Part shown: positions 21,103-31,386 of the stretch, piece by piece | How positions within the stretch are numbered: position 1 is the first letter of the stretch | How the letters are laid out: every line of letters starts with the position of its first letter | Source: Tricholoma matsutake | Taxonomy: Eukaryota; Basidiomycota; Agaricomycetes; Agaricales; Tricholomataceae | NCBI GenBank assembly: GCA_026075535.2 | Contig: AP026550.1 | Span: forward strand, 3,596,001 to 3,660,000 | Length of the DNA: 64,000 nt | Reading direction: 5' to 3' | Notes under the pieces: model-generated | Told to the model about the DNA's origin: nothing | Database searches by the model: none | What the model saw: only the letters and a program-made list of their open reading frames with translations | Position numbers and translations under genes: made by a program

Positions 21103-21348
21103 GTACAACCTCCACCTCCTCCGATCACCATCGATGATGAGCTCAAATATGAGATCACCGAAGTCCTCAACTCCAAAGTTGACAACTGACATCACTGCAA
21201 GATTCTCTACCTCGTCCGATGGGAAGGTTACCAGGGAACCGATGAAGAGACCTCCTGGCTACCTGTTACGGAACTTGACCATGCCCAAGAACTCCTCGCG
21301 GATTTTCACACCCACTACCCACAGAAACCCAGACCATTACCCACTTAA
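21103..21348 (+). pseudogene. Gypsy-G chromodomain at the integrase C-terminus
   Basis: The frame continues after TGA 21100-21102 as DDELKYEITEVLNSK, then TGA at 21187 in place of Arg, then ILYLVRWEGYQGTDEETSWLPVTELDHAQELLADFH. The Y-L-V-x-W-x-G-Y and E-x-S-W-x-P signatures are those of a chromodomain. This identifies the element as a chromovirus; the domain guides integration to modified chromatin in characterised members. Confidence 0.9.
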
Positions 21349-21437
21349 AGACTATTCACATTACTTATTCACTCAGTCTGAACTCAGAAACAAACTTTAT
21401 TGAAAAAAAAAGGATTTTTCTGGATCCGACCGGATCC

Positions 21438-22421
21438 CTACACTACCTCTGCTTCTCCCTCTCCGTCTTTGTCACCCTCTCCCTCAACTTTGCCCTCTTC
21501 CCCACCCTTGTCCTTCTCTCCACCCTCCTCATCTCCACTCTCACTCTCCTCCTTGTCATCTGCCTGCCTTTTCTCCAGATATCTCTGGAAGGCCGCCCAG
21601 TCATCTCCAGACTTGCAGATCCCACGTCTTTCCTGCCGGGACTCTCGCACCACCCACTCCACCTCTTTGTCACCCTCGTCGCTCTCCTCCCCAGCACTTT
21701 CTTCCACCCACTCTGGGTCCAAAGCGTCCTGGATCTCCCCCATTGACTCTCACACCGCAGTGGCCACCTCAGCGAATCCCTTCCTTATCAACTTCATCAT
21801 TTGTTGCATTACCTCTGGGTTTTCCCTGGTTGCCCCGGTTGTTCCCACAGTTTTTGCTGCAGGGGCTTCCTGCCCCTCCCACACTACCTCCTTGCACTTA
21901 TGTTTGATGCACGTGCAGTTGTTGCACACCCGTCCCCTCGCACCCATCTTGAAACAAGCAATCTTCTGATATTTGCATCTAGGCCACTTATCAGTAAAAG
22001 AAGACTGAGAAGGGAAACAAGTATGCACCTTTGGCAGGGCAACGTGGCCTGCACCCGCACTGGACCCTCCGACTCCTCCGACCCCACTCATGCCTTCGAC
22101 TTGGCGACTTTCTTTTTCTTTGGGGACTTGCTCCCCTCAGCCTCATCTTCCAAACCTGCATCTGCAGCCGCCGGCTTCTTCTCCACTCGTCTTGTGGCCA
22201 CTGCCTCTTTTTTCCGCACCTCTGCCTGGTGTGCCTCCTCAGCCTTTGCAGCCTCCTCTGTGCCTTTTGCTCCTCCTGCACCCGGTGTTCCTCCTCCCTC
22301 GGCACTTCCTCTAGCTCCTTCATCTCCCTTTCCATCTGCTCCCTCAGTGCCTGCTCCCTCTGTTCCTGTTGGGCCTTCATTGTGGCCATTTTGATCTGTG
22401 CGGAGACTGCTGGGGTGGACA
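21438..22421 (-). pseudogene. Antisense Zn2Cys6-like accessory gene of Gypsy-G
   Basis: This gene is convergent with Gypsy-G pol, starting about 1.1 kb beyond the chromodomain and ending about 90 bp from it. From Met at 22421 it encodes a Gln/Glu/Arg coiled-coil (KAQQEQREQALREQMEREM), then after a one-base frame change near 22260 a Lys/Ala/Glu region with a nuclear-signal-like KSPKKKKVAKSK. Removing a 49-nt GT-AG intron (about 21990-22041) gives cysteines spaced C-x2-C-x6-C-x9-C-x2-C-x6-C, which fits the fungal Zn2Cys6 cluster formula. A helix and a very acidic tail (to 21438) follow. Two in-frame TGA codons fit CGA. The element's 3' LTR, expected just upstream of its start, is missing. Function is unknown; DNA binding is inferred. 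Confidence 0.65.
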
Positions 22422-22561
22422 TTTCTGATAGGTGATGGGAGTAGGAAACAACATGAAAATTTTTCAACCAATTGCCACATTCGGAAATTCAACCAACTTC
22501 CTGTCTGTCGTCGCCAATGGAGGGAGGCTCCTGGAATTTGTGCACAGACTGATCTAGAGGT

Positions 22562-25314
22562 TGGGATTTAACTGATGAGGATATTATTAGTAAGTTTCCT
22601 TATACCCTGTCCCTTGTGATTATGTTACAATTTTTATTAGCTGCTTCAAGGGCAGTGTGGAGGTCTGAGGTCTATGACCACTATGATGTTTCTCTGATCC
22701 ATGAATGTGCTGAGGATGGCTCCCCACACCATCTTAATTTTGTATTTACTTGTAAAATGTATCCAACAACTCACTCCCATACCCGTGCATGGAGCAAAAC
22801 ATCTGGGGGAACAAGCAATCTCCAGCTTGGTGTAGCTCAGTGTAATAAGCGCCATGGGATCTCAAGCACTCAGGTTGCACAATATGGTCCTCCATATTCT
22901 GAGGTGGCTCATTGTGCACTTATTGCTCTTCGTTGTGCGAAGAATCACCAGCCATTTAACTCAGTACTTGATGAAGATTATCAGACAGAGGTCCAAATGC
23001 TCCGGCCTGGTATGAAAGTCCCTCATCCTATGACTGTCAGCCGGGATGTGAATGCCATGTAGTTTGAGATGTCAAAGCATGTTCAGAATTATTTTCAGGC
23101 TTGTTTTCCAACTTTCTATATATTACTGTTTAATTATATCCATAAATAGGCTCAGAATGGAACCATTCATCTGGTTCTTGATGGATGGACAGCACCAATC
23201 ATGACTTCATATCTTGGTCTGGTAGTTGTCTGGTATGAAAATGGATTGGTCCACAAAGCAATTTTGGACTTCATTCAGCAAGTTTGGTTTTTCTGTGTTA
23301 TTGCCAAAATACTCATTTATCTGTAGACTCACATCTAAACATAGTGGAGATTATCTGGCAAAGATTGTAGCAGAATGTCTTGAACGGTTTGGGCTTGACA
23401 AACTAGTAAGAGCTATTCTCTTTGTCAACTATATATAACAATTATTGTAGCTTCATGCATTATGCATGGATAATGCAAGCAATTGTGATGGTTTGGCAAA
23501 ATATCTTGCAAGGCTGATACCTTCATTTTGTGGCATGGCATCTCATGGACGATGCTTTGCCCATATTATCAACTTAATTGCAAAGGTACAAACTCTGTTA
23601 TTTATATTACTGATTAGCTAATATGATATTATAATTGCAGATATTCATTTCCTTTTTTTTCAAACAGCCCAAGAAGAAAAAGGCCATCAAGGTTGCAGCA
23701 GGTGCAGTACCTCAATATGCTCACGGTCGTAATATTCCTTTGGATGTGGTCCATTTTGAGGAAGAAGTTGTGCTTGAGGAAGGTGAAGATGAGCTGCTGG
23801 GTGAAGAAAATCTGGCAATTGAGGAGAAGGCAATTGATACAGCTGCAATGGAGTTGGAGGATGATGGCCGTGGTGTGCATGATGACTTGGTTGTTGGTTC
23901 ACTTCATGGAACAGCAATCCGGATGATGGCAGAACAAGGGGTTGTTATTGAGAAAGATGAAGAGCAGATGGCATTACAAATTTTTCCACATGTAAGTCTT
24001 CAGTAACTTCAATTTATGATAGCTAACTGCTCAATAGGTTGCTGGACTTGCTCGCCAGGTGCATGATTCTTCTACTCTGCATGAGAAGTTTGATAGACTT
24101 GTTCAGGAGGACACTGAGCTGGAAGGCAGCATGAAAATGTTGACCCAACATGTTCCCACATCATGGAACACTGACTTTGATTGCTTAAAAGCCCATATTT
24201 ATTTCAAAAGTATTGTCCAGTCTCTTACTGGAGTGGCAGCAAACAAGTTACAGGCATACCAGTTGACTGATTCACAATGGAAACTAGCCGAGGATCTTAC
24301 ATTAATTTTGGAGGTTTTTAATTTCTGATATCTATCCCATATTAAAATTGACAGTCTCATGGTTACAGATTTTTGAAGATGCTACTAAACTTTTTTCAAC
24401 ATCAGAAGTACCATTGATTGTGGATGCAGTGCCCATCTTGGAGGATATTGGAGACTCTCTGCAGGCTGTTCGTGATGATGAAGATGATGAGCTTCCCAAT
24501 GTTGTCTGGGTGGCAGCACAGGCAGCACTGCTTCTCATGCATAAATACTCGCTCTTATCAGCTGATTGCAAGCTATATCAAATTGCAATTGGTTGGCTGT
24601 TACCCAATTTCTGCTGAGAATTTTGCTTATTTTTTGTTTTATTTTAGTCATGTGTCCTGACTGGAAGTTAAAGATCATGGTCGCACTTCAGCTCAAATAA
24701 GAGACATAAAAAAATTGGTTGTCAATTGCTTTAAGGAGTCATATGCCCCAGCTGAGTTGTCTGATGCTCATGAAGAATCAGCTCTAGCAGTATTTTTACT
24801 ACTGTCATATAAATTGCTACTTACTAATTGTTTGCTAGCCAAAGAATGAATGGGTCAAGAAGTCAGCTACTCAATCAACACGTGGACCTTCTGATGACAT
24901 CACAACATATCTTTCAGATCCAGTTCTTGCATCTGATGCAATTGCAGAGGCTGGTGGTTACATGCAATATTGGCACCAAGCGAGTGCACGTCGTCCATGC
25001 CTGGCAAAAATGGGCTCAGACTTTTGCTCTGTGCCAGGTGAGTGTACATTATTGTATGAGGTATTCAGGCCCTCACATGGGTTTTAGCTTCCTCAGTTGA
25101 TGCTGAATGGGCATTTTCAAGTGGACGTCTCCAGATCAGTCACCTACAGCATAACATGAACTCACAGACCTTTAGAGCACAAATGGCTGTGGGATCTTGG
25201 GCCCAATCACCACTGTATGCTGGGTTTGACAAGATGGTAGGGATAGTCAAGTCTGAAATGGGAGAGGAGTGTGAGGAGGAGAATATAGGGATTGAATTGG
25301 AAGAGGAACTTTGA
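22562..25314 (+). pseudogene. hAT transposase (BED finger, RNase H-like core, dimerisation domain)
   Basis: The gene would cut and paste hAT elements. Exons carry, in order, a BED-finger-like start (WRSEVYDHYDVS, then FVFTCK, then TSNLQLGVAQC), a hAT core beginning LVLDGWTAPIMTSYLGLVVVWY (about 23165-23265), CDNASNCDGLAKYL and SHGRCFAHIINLIAK (about 23460-23590), an acidic linker, the region VPTSWNTDFDCL (about 24150), and the C-terminal hAT dimerisation motif (YWHQASARRPCLAKMGSDFCSVP, then SVDAEWAFSSGR, about 24965-25130). Stop is at 25312-25314. Introns are GT-AG and short, for example about 22591-22640. Several junctions cannot be closed in frame, so I treat it as decayed. Confidence 0.75.
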
Positions 25315-25399
25315 AATGTTTTTGATTATGTTACAAATGTTGTCAATAGGTATTACCCTGAAAGCTTTTGCAGAACTAGTAAAGAAGAGTTATGAATAT

Positions 25400-25564
25400 G
25401 TGAATCTAAGAACAGTAGGAAGCCAAATCAGTCACCCAAAAGCAATTTCATTTTTTAAGTATGGATATCCACAGTTTATCCATATATAGTTGTATCTGTA
25501 TCCATACTGTATCTGTATCCATAGTTGCATATCCAGATGTATCCAGATGTATCCACATTAGTCC
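25400..25564 (+). repeat. hAT right subterminal region with TATCCA repeats
   Basis: From 25460 to 25560 the motif TATCCA (with variants such as GTATCTG) occurs about seven times before the end ATTAGTCCCT. Clustered short subterminal motifs are typical transposase-binding sites in hAT elements. No left-end counterpart is visible. Confidence 0.6.
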
Positions 25565-25662
25565 CTACCACAAACATTCAGAATGTCTCACACCCTTCCT
25601 CTGACTTGTGCAAATATCATCGGCAGTTTTGATGGTTTTCCCGGGTTGAGTATCATCAGCAC
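25565..25662 (+). repeat. Last 98 bp of a family-F LTR
   Basis: Matches the terminal part of the solo LTR (27423-27525 read on the minus strand), ending GTTGAGTATCATCA. It completes, apart from some 20-50 bp, the LTR fragment at 15943-16972. It is followed directly by RT coding sequence with no leader or gag, so element F also has an internal deletion. Confidence 0.8.
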
Positions 25663-27422
25663 TTGTGGTCGGATGTTGGATTTATATGTCGCATTCAACG
25701 AAAGGCTCATAGCTGAATCTTCTCGAGATCTAACAACTTTCCAGACCCCATTCGGTGTGCTTTGAATCGTCACCCTACCAATGGGTTGGACGAACTCGGT
25801 TCTGATCTTACATGATGATGTCACATTCATCCTACAACCCGAAGTCCCTCATATCACGATCCCTTATATTGATGACACACCAGTTAAGGGTCCAAAATTG
25901 GAATATCAAACAATTGGTGGGTCTTATGAAACAATTGCTGACAACCCAGGCATTCGACGATTCGTATGGGAGCATTTCAAGAACCTGAATTGCATCGTCC
26001 AGCACATGAAGTATTGTGGTGGGACATTCTCAGGACCAAAGTTATTTGCTTGTGTCCCCAAAATAATTGTTTTAGGTCATCGATGCAATATTCAAGGTTG
26101 AATGGCTGATCTGACACACATCAATAAGATTCAGAAGTGGGGCCCATGTCGTACCCTCACGTAAGTTAAGGCATTCTTAGGAACAATCGGAGTTTGTCGA
26201 ATTTTTATTCAGAGTTTTTGCACATCGAGCAGCTGCACTAATCAACCTTACTCGAAAAGATGTACCTTTCAAATTTGGCCCATCTCAGATAGCAGTGCAA
26301 GAAGATCTCAAGCAAGCACTGTTAAATTCACCAGTGATTTGAGCAATTGACTATACCTTGAATGCCCCAGTTATCCTCACAGTCAACACATCGAGCATCG
26401 CGATCGGCTATTTCCTCATGCAATGTGATCCCGACAACCCTCGAAAACGGTATTACAGTTGATTCGGCTTGATCATGCTTAACGACCATGAATCCCAGTT
26501 CTTGCAAGTGAAACTCGAACTCTATGGTCTATATTGCGCTCTCAGAGCACTTCAATTGTATCTAATAGGGGTCCGAAACCTCATCGTTGAAGTCGACGCA
26601 AGGTATATCAAAGGCATGCTCTCAAATCCTGATATCGCACCAAGTGCCAGTATCAATTGATGGATTGTCTCAATTCTCACTTTTCACTTCACACTAGTTC
26701 ATGTCGCAGGTACGCACCGTGGGCCAGATGGTCTTTCACGACGTCCTCGACAAACCAAAGACAATGATAACAAAGTAGAAGAAGAATTCGGCGATTGGAT
26801 TAACAGACTACATGGCTTCGTCCACCAAATCAACCCGATTTCGATTCGACCTTTCCCCTCTCACGCGACTTATCCAACTTTTGCCCAAGCCTCAGATTTC
26901 AGTAAGGGGGAGGATGTTTCATACGCAGATGTACCTCGATCTGACAAAGCAAAGAAAGAAGATGAACAATTGCTGCTCGTTCATAGATGGTTAGACAACA
27001 TGGTGCGGCCCCAAATCTATCAGATACTGAGTATGCTACCTTTGTGTGATATTGCACTGAGTTCTTCATAGATTCCAACAAACTATGGCAAAAAGATTGT
27101 CACGGGGAACACAAGATCGTCGCAATTCCCAAATGCTGTCTCAAAATTATTTGTGCAGCTCACAACAATATCGGACACAAGATGGTTTTCACTACGAAAT
27201 CAGTCGTTGTCCTTCAATTTTGGTGGCCTAACATGAAAGCTGATATCGCATGGTTTATTTGCACTTGCCACCTCTGCCAAGTATGACAAACTCGAAATCT
27301 CCTTATCCCACCTACAGTCACCACACCCACACCTTTATTCGGCAAAGTCTACATTGATACCATGCAAATGCCTCCTTTGAGTGGATTCAAATATACCGTA
27401 CAAGGTCAATGTTTGCTAACAT
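25663..27422 (+). pseudogene. Gypsy-F RT, RNase H and start of integrase
   Basis: Pol of a second Gypsy family. It starts inside RT (CGRMLDLYVAFNERLIAESSRDLTTFQTPFG), continues through LPMGWTNSV...HDDVTFILQPE and the active-site region PYIDDTPVKGP (about 25865), and then RNase H (VEVDARYIKGMLSN, about 26590) and VAGTHRGPDGLSRR. The integrase begins with the zinc region (HNNIGHK, then CHLCQV). The frame has indels plus TGA for Arg at 26340, 26460, 26658 and 27284. It is cut at 27422 by a solo LTR and resumes at 28609. Confidence 0.85.
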
Positions 27423-28604
27423 TGATGATACTCAACCCGGGAAAACCACCAAAACAGCCAATGAGGCAACCGATGATATTTGCACGAGTCAGAGGAAGGG
27501 TGTGAGATGTTCTGAATGTTTGTGGTCCAACCTATGGGAAGACAAGTAGTTGGTACTAGTCGTAAAAGTAGTTCTATAAGAGATGAAGGTGTTTGATGCA
27601 GTCCGATGGGGTATCGATCGATATCGAGGACGATCGATGAGATCGACAGCAAACGAGTTTTATCGTCGATGGTCGAAGTGTGAATTCTGAGGACCTTTTG
27701 ATAGGTCGATAGTATACGAAGGCTATAGCTGATGGCTAGGAAGTGTTGGAATGGTTGCTAGTGCTAACGATCAGAGGATCGAAGGAAGATCGAGGATGAC
27801 GATGGTCGCAGAGGTTTCTCATCGATCGAAAAAACTCATAGAAGCTTAGATTGTTTTGAGGATAGATCTGATTTTAGAACTTTATATGAGATGATAGGTG
27901 AAGACGATTTCTTGTATTTTCAAGTAGATACTACAGATTTTTATATGTTTTAAAAGAAACTTCCTAAAATAGTATAAGAAACATGTGTAGAACATGAGGC
28001 AAAAGATATGAGTTAAGGCACAAGGCCAAAAAGGAGACTGGAATTCGAACAAGAAAGAGATATATCATATGATGAAGGAGTAATAAAGGGAAAGAACTAA
28101 AAAGAGACTGTCCTTTGTATATAAACCATGCTAAGTCTCGCAATAATCCATCCAGCGGGTTCTGTATGTGATAGGGACTTGGAACGAGGCTGACCTATTA
28201 TCAGCAGGTTTGAGCACAAGTTGGAATACTTCCTGGCGTATGGTATTCCACCATATAGATAACAAATGTGGTGCCCAATGTCGCTCGTAGTCTCTCGATA
28301 TTGATTGCTAACGCTTGACGATGGTCGATGATGTTCGATCGCAGTCGCAGCTGTTCGAAGTTGATTGGGGATGTTTGATGGTCATTTAGAGGGATCTTAG
28401 GGGCTTTCAAAGTAGTCCTAAGGTTGTGCAATGTGGTTTCTCGGTACGATCAATGTCGCTGGTGATGTTTCAACGCAGTCGATATGATATCATGATTGAT
28501 AGACTGGGTTGCGCTGCGTCTGGGACATTGTAGGAGTTAGCTGATGTGATTAGAATGTGGTTAAAGTGGTGAATCGGCCTTTGAGCCGAGGAGACAACCT
28601 ATCA
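27423..28604 (-). repeat. Complete solo LTR of family F
   Basis: This 1182-bp block starts TGATAGGTTGTC at 28604 on the minus strand and ends TATCATCA at 27423. ACAT flanks it on both sides (27419-27422 and 28605-28608). It interrupts the integrase of element F between the codons for QGQCLL and the SYPEW region. It is the reference copy for the LTR pieces at 15943-16972, 25565-25662 and 29676-29803. Confidence 0.9.
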
Positions 28605-28608
28605 ACAT

Positions 28609-29520
28609 CTTATCCCGAATGGTGAAATCTTCAATGAGAAAATGCCATGACCCTCAGGGATTGGATCTTTGAAGACATCATTTGTAGATGGGGTTCCCTA
28701 TACAAAATCGTAAGCGATAACAGATCAGCCTTCATTGCAGCATTGGAGTACCTGTCAAAATGATATCACATTAACCATATTTGAATTAGTGGCTACAATT
28801 CTTGTGCAAATGGACTCATCGAATGAGCTCACTTCGATATTCAACAATCGTTATTCAAAGCAGTCGATGGAGATCAGAGCAAATGGTCAGCTGGAGCACA
28901 CTCGGTGTTTTGGGCAGAATGAGTTCAGTTTGTAGACGTATGGGTTGCTCTTCTTACTTCGCAGTTACAGGTTCACACCCCCTCATCCCACTCGACATCT
29001 CCGAAGCAATGTATTTGCAACCCCCTCCCGATTCTATATTATTGACAACCGATCTCATCGCTCAAAGAGCAATAGCATTACAAAAATGATCATCCGACCT
29101 CAAGATTCTATATTCGAAAGTCTATACCGCTTGACTCAAAGCCATGAAACCTTTTGAACTCATTCACAAACAAATGATGTGCAACTACAACTTTGAAAAA
29201 GGTGACCTGGTCCTACTTCGAAACATGCAAATCGAGAAATCCCTAAATCGCAAGATGCGACCTCAATATCTAGGTCCCCTCATTGTCATCGATCAAAACT
29301 ACAGAGGAGCCTACATCATCTGCAAACTCAACAGATCAGTATTCCATTGACCAGTTGCCGCCTTCTGACTTCTCCCTTATTTCGCTTGAAAGTCAATTCC
29401 CCTTCCGCCGAACTTCCTCAATATCGACTCTGAACATCTCGAAAAACTTCAAAACACTTCAAACATCGACAAAGATATTCCCGAAGACCTTCTGGACTTC
29501 AAAGATGAATAATTATTCCT
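28609..29520 (+). pseudogene. Gypsy-F integrase core and C-terminus
   Basis: Continues the integrase after the solo LTR: SYPEW, then DWIFEDIICRWGSLYKIVSDN (second Asp, about 28720), FIAALEYLS, ISGYNSCANGLIERAHFDIQQSLFKAVDGDQSKW (Glu near 28825), MGCSSYFAVTGSHPLIPLDI, and a C-terminal barrel FEKGDLVLLRNMQIEKSLNRKMRPQYLGPL. The end, DIPEDLLDFKDE and stop near 29510, looks natural. Frameshifts are frequent. The stretch 29521-29675 is T-rich and non-coding. Confidence 0.85.
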
Positions 29521-29675
29521 TTCTCTTTCTTCACGATCACTTACATATGACTTCAATTTCTTTTAGTGTACAATACAAGTCACGATATCACATTATAGTG
29601 TGGTCACGCAAACTCCAAAAGGGTTTTTTGGCCATGATGATCTACTGAGCCTTTCCCTTATTCTCTTTATTTTCT

Positions 29676-29803
29676 TTCTTTTCCTTCCCATCAGTTGGAC
29701 CACGAACATTTGGAACGACTCACACCCTTCCTCGGACTCGTCGCAAATATCATCAATTGCCTCATCAGCAGTTTAGGTGGTTTTCCCAGGTTGAGTATCA
29801 TCA
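29676..29803 (+). repeat. 3' LTR remnant of element F (last about 128 bp)
   Basis: Matches the last about 128 bp of the family-F LTR, ending TATCATCA at 29803, with the first roughly 1050 bp absent. Immediately after it Gypsy-G gag begins, read on the minus strand. The four bases at 29804-29807 (ACGG on the minus strand) pair with GCGG at 16973-16976 as the insertion duplication, differing by a CpG transition. Confidence 0.8.
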
Positions 29804-30596
29804 CCGTGTCTCTGACCAGGTCGTGCGGACCGAAGTTGCTTTCCAGCTCGGCGAGGAAAGCTTCATAGTCCCACATCCAGTGTGCAGAATCTGTCGGGTC
29901 ATTCAGACCAGGCTCAAACCAACTGAGAGCTGATCCCTTAAGATAAGAAAAGATGAATATGATCTTTTTCTCATCAGAGGAAAATATGTGTGGATGGTCG
30001 CAGAAATGAAGATTGCAGGAGACTAGGAAGTCTCTAAGTTTCTTTGGATTGGCACCATTGAAAGTGTCGGGGTCGCAAACTTTGATTTTCTCAGTCTTGG
30101 GTGTGTTATTCTGACAAAGGGTGCAGATACTCTCCGAGAGGTTGTAAAGGACATCTATGAACCTATCCGCTGGGTCAGGGTTTTCCCCCACAGGAGGTTG
30201 ATCCTCAGGATCATTGGGATCGGGGTCACCCCCAGGGCCGTCAGGACCACTAGGGTCGTTGGGTCCACCGGGGGGTCTGTCCTCTAGACCAGGATCTTCC
30301 AATCCAAAGGGTTCAGGCTGGTTGATGCCCCCTACGTACTCAAGGGGAGTTCTTGATCAAAAACCTTCCAGGTTGCCAGAAGGGTGTAGGGCACAGGTGG
30401 ACATGAAATTGGCACTGATTGAGGGGGCTCCTGAGCTGATTTGTTGGAAGATGTTTGAGGGTCTGGAAGACACTCCAAAAGTAGTGGCGGGTTGAGGGTC
30501 AGAAAGGGTGGATCGCTGGATTGCAGAGATCCCTGGAATAGTACCGGCGCGTTGGGAATTTCTTGTTGTGCGCTGGCGGGTCTCGGTAGGGGTCAT
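29804..30596 (-). pseudogene. Gypsy-G Gag, N-terminal part
   Basis: Starts at Met 30596, 40 bp inside the LTR. The first 79 residues end at a TGA (about 30358) where Arg fits (EGF-R-SRTPLEYVGG). Then comes a Pro/Gly/Asp-rich segment (30302-30180) and the Gag core: IKVCDPDTFNGANPKKLRDFL, then EKKIIFIFSYLKGSALSWFEPGL, then YEAFLAELESNFGPHDLVRD. There the frame is cut by element F's 3' LTR. The protein continues at 16973 on the plus strand. Confidence 0.9.
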
Positions 30597-30636
30597 AGAG
30601 AGGAAATGGACGAGTGAAGTGTGAGTTCGTATATAC

Positions 30637-31386
30637 TGTTAAGAACTGATCCTAGAAGGTTTGTCAGAATCTGATCGGACACCGTGGGTGTTGTTTATGG
30701 AAGGTTGTCGGGTCATTGTGGATTCTGCGGGAGGGGAAATGGAAAGGACTTGGCTTCAGCTTGTAAGAAGCTGCACCCTTCACCTCGTCAGGTGTCCTAA
30801 TTTCAAGCTGAAGGTTTGGAGGTAGGAGCGGGAAAGTGCGGGTAAACATGGGAAAGAGTACGGAGGGACTTAGGTTAAGTTCAGATGAGGTTAGAACTTC
30901 AGAGGGAGACTGGAGGTCGAGTCGAATGGAGTTCAGACTCTTAGAGAACTGAGGTTGGAGTAGAAGGAGGTTTGGATTGGCAGATTAAAGTTGAGTCTAT
31001 GTCGATATATGAACTGAGGAATACAAGGTGAAACTAACTAAGCTTAAATACTGTAGTCCAGAATAATGCGGAACAGGAACAAAGACTGCAGCAGTGTCTC
31101 GACTGTGTAGATAAATTATCTAGCGGGAGCCGCACAGGAATCCATAGTTGAATTTGCAATAGAGATGGCAGCCTTGGGAAGGCAGCCATGGATGCTGTAC
31201 AAGGCAGCCATGGATGCTGTACAAGGCAGCCATGGATGCTGTACAAGGCAGCCTGGTGCACAGCAGTGTGGGCAGTGCAAGGCAGCCAGGAATGAAATCA
31301 GGAGGCGTAGACAAAAGTCAGGTTTGACGTGTGGGAAAGGGTCGGACAGATGTGGGTTCTGATTGGGCAAGGAATGGTTCTTGACA
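30637..31386. repeat. Gypsy-G LTR (5' LTR of the minus-strand gag)
   Basis: A 750-bp LTR with inverted ends TGTTAAGAAC and GTTCTTGACA. It is homologous to the solo LTR at 10197-10893. It lies 40 bp upstream of the Gag start on the minus strand. At 31387 Copia-1 sequence resumes, so this is the right edge of the second interruption. A pairing 3' LTR is not present at about 13441. Confidence 0.9.
31181..31246. repeat. Three 22-bp tandem repeats in the Gypsy-G LTR
   Basis: The unit GGCAGCCATGGATGCTGTAC plus AA occurs three times perfectly. The solo LTR copy at 10740-10765 has a single diverged unit, so this expansion is specific to the present copy. Confidence 0.9.

Larger units (their letters stand above)
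22500..25564 (+). mobile_element. hAT DNA transposon remnant (left end missing)
   Basis: It holds a spliced hAT transposase gene and ends on the right with clustered TATCCA motifs and ATTAGTCCCT, which looks like a terminal repeat. No matching inverted copy (AGGGACTAAT) is present near 22440-22600, so the left terminus is lost or unrecognisable. Its right end coincides with the broken family-F LTR (25565), so the inversion breakpoint and the hAT end are at the same place. Confidence 0.75.
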
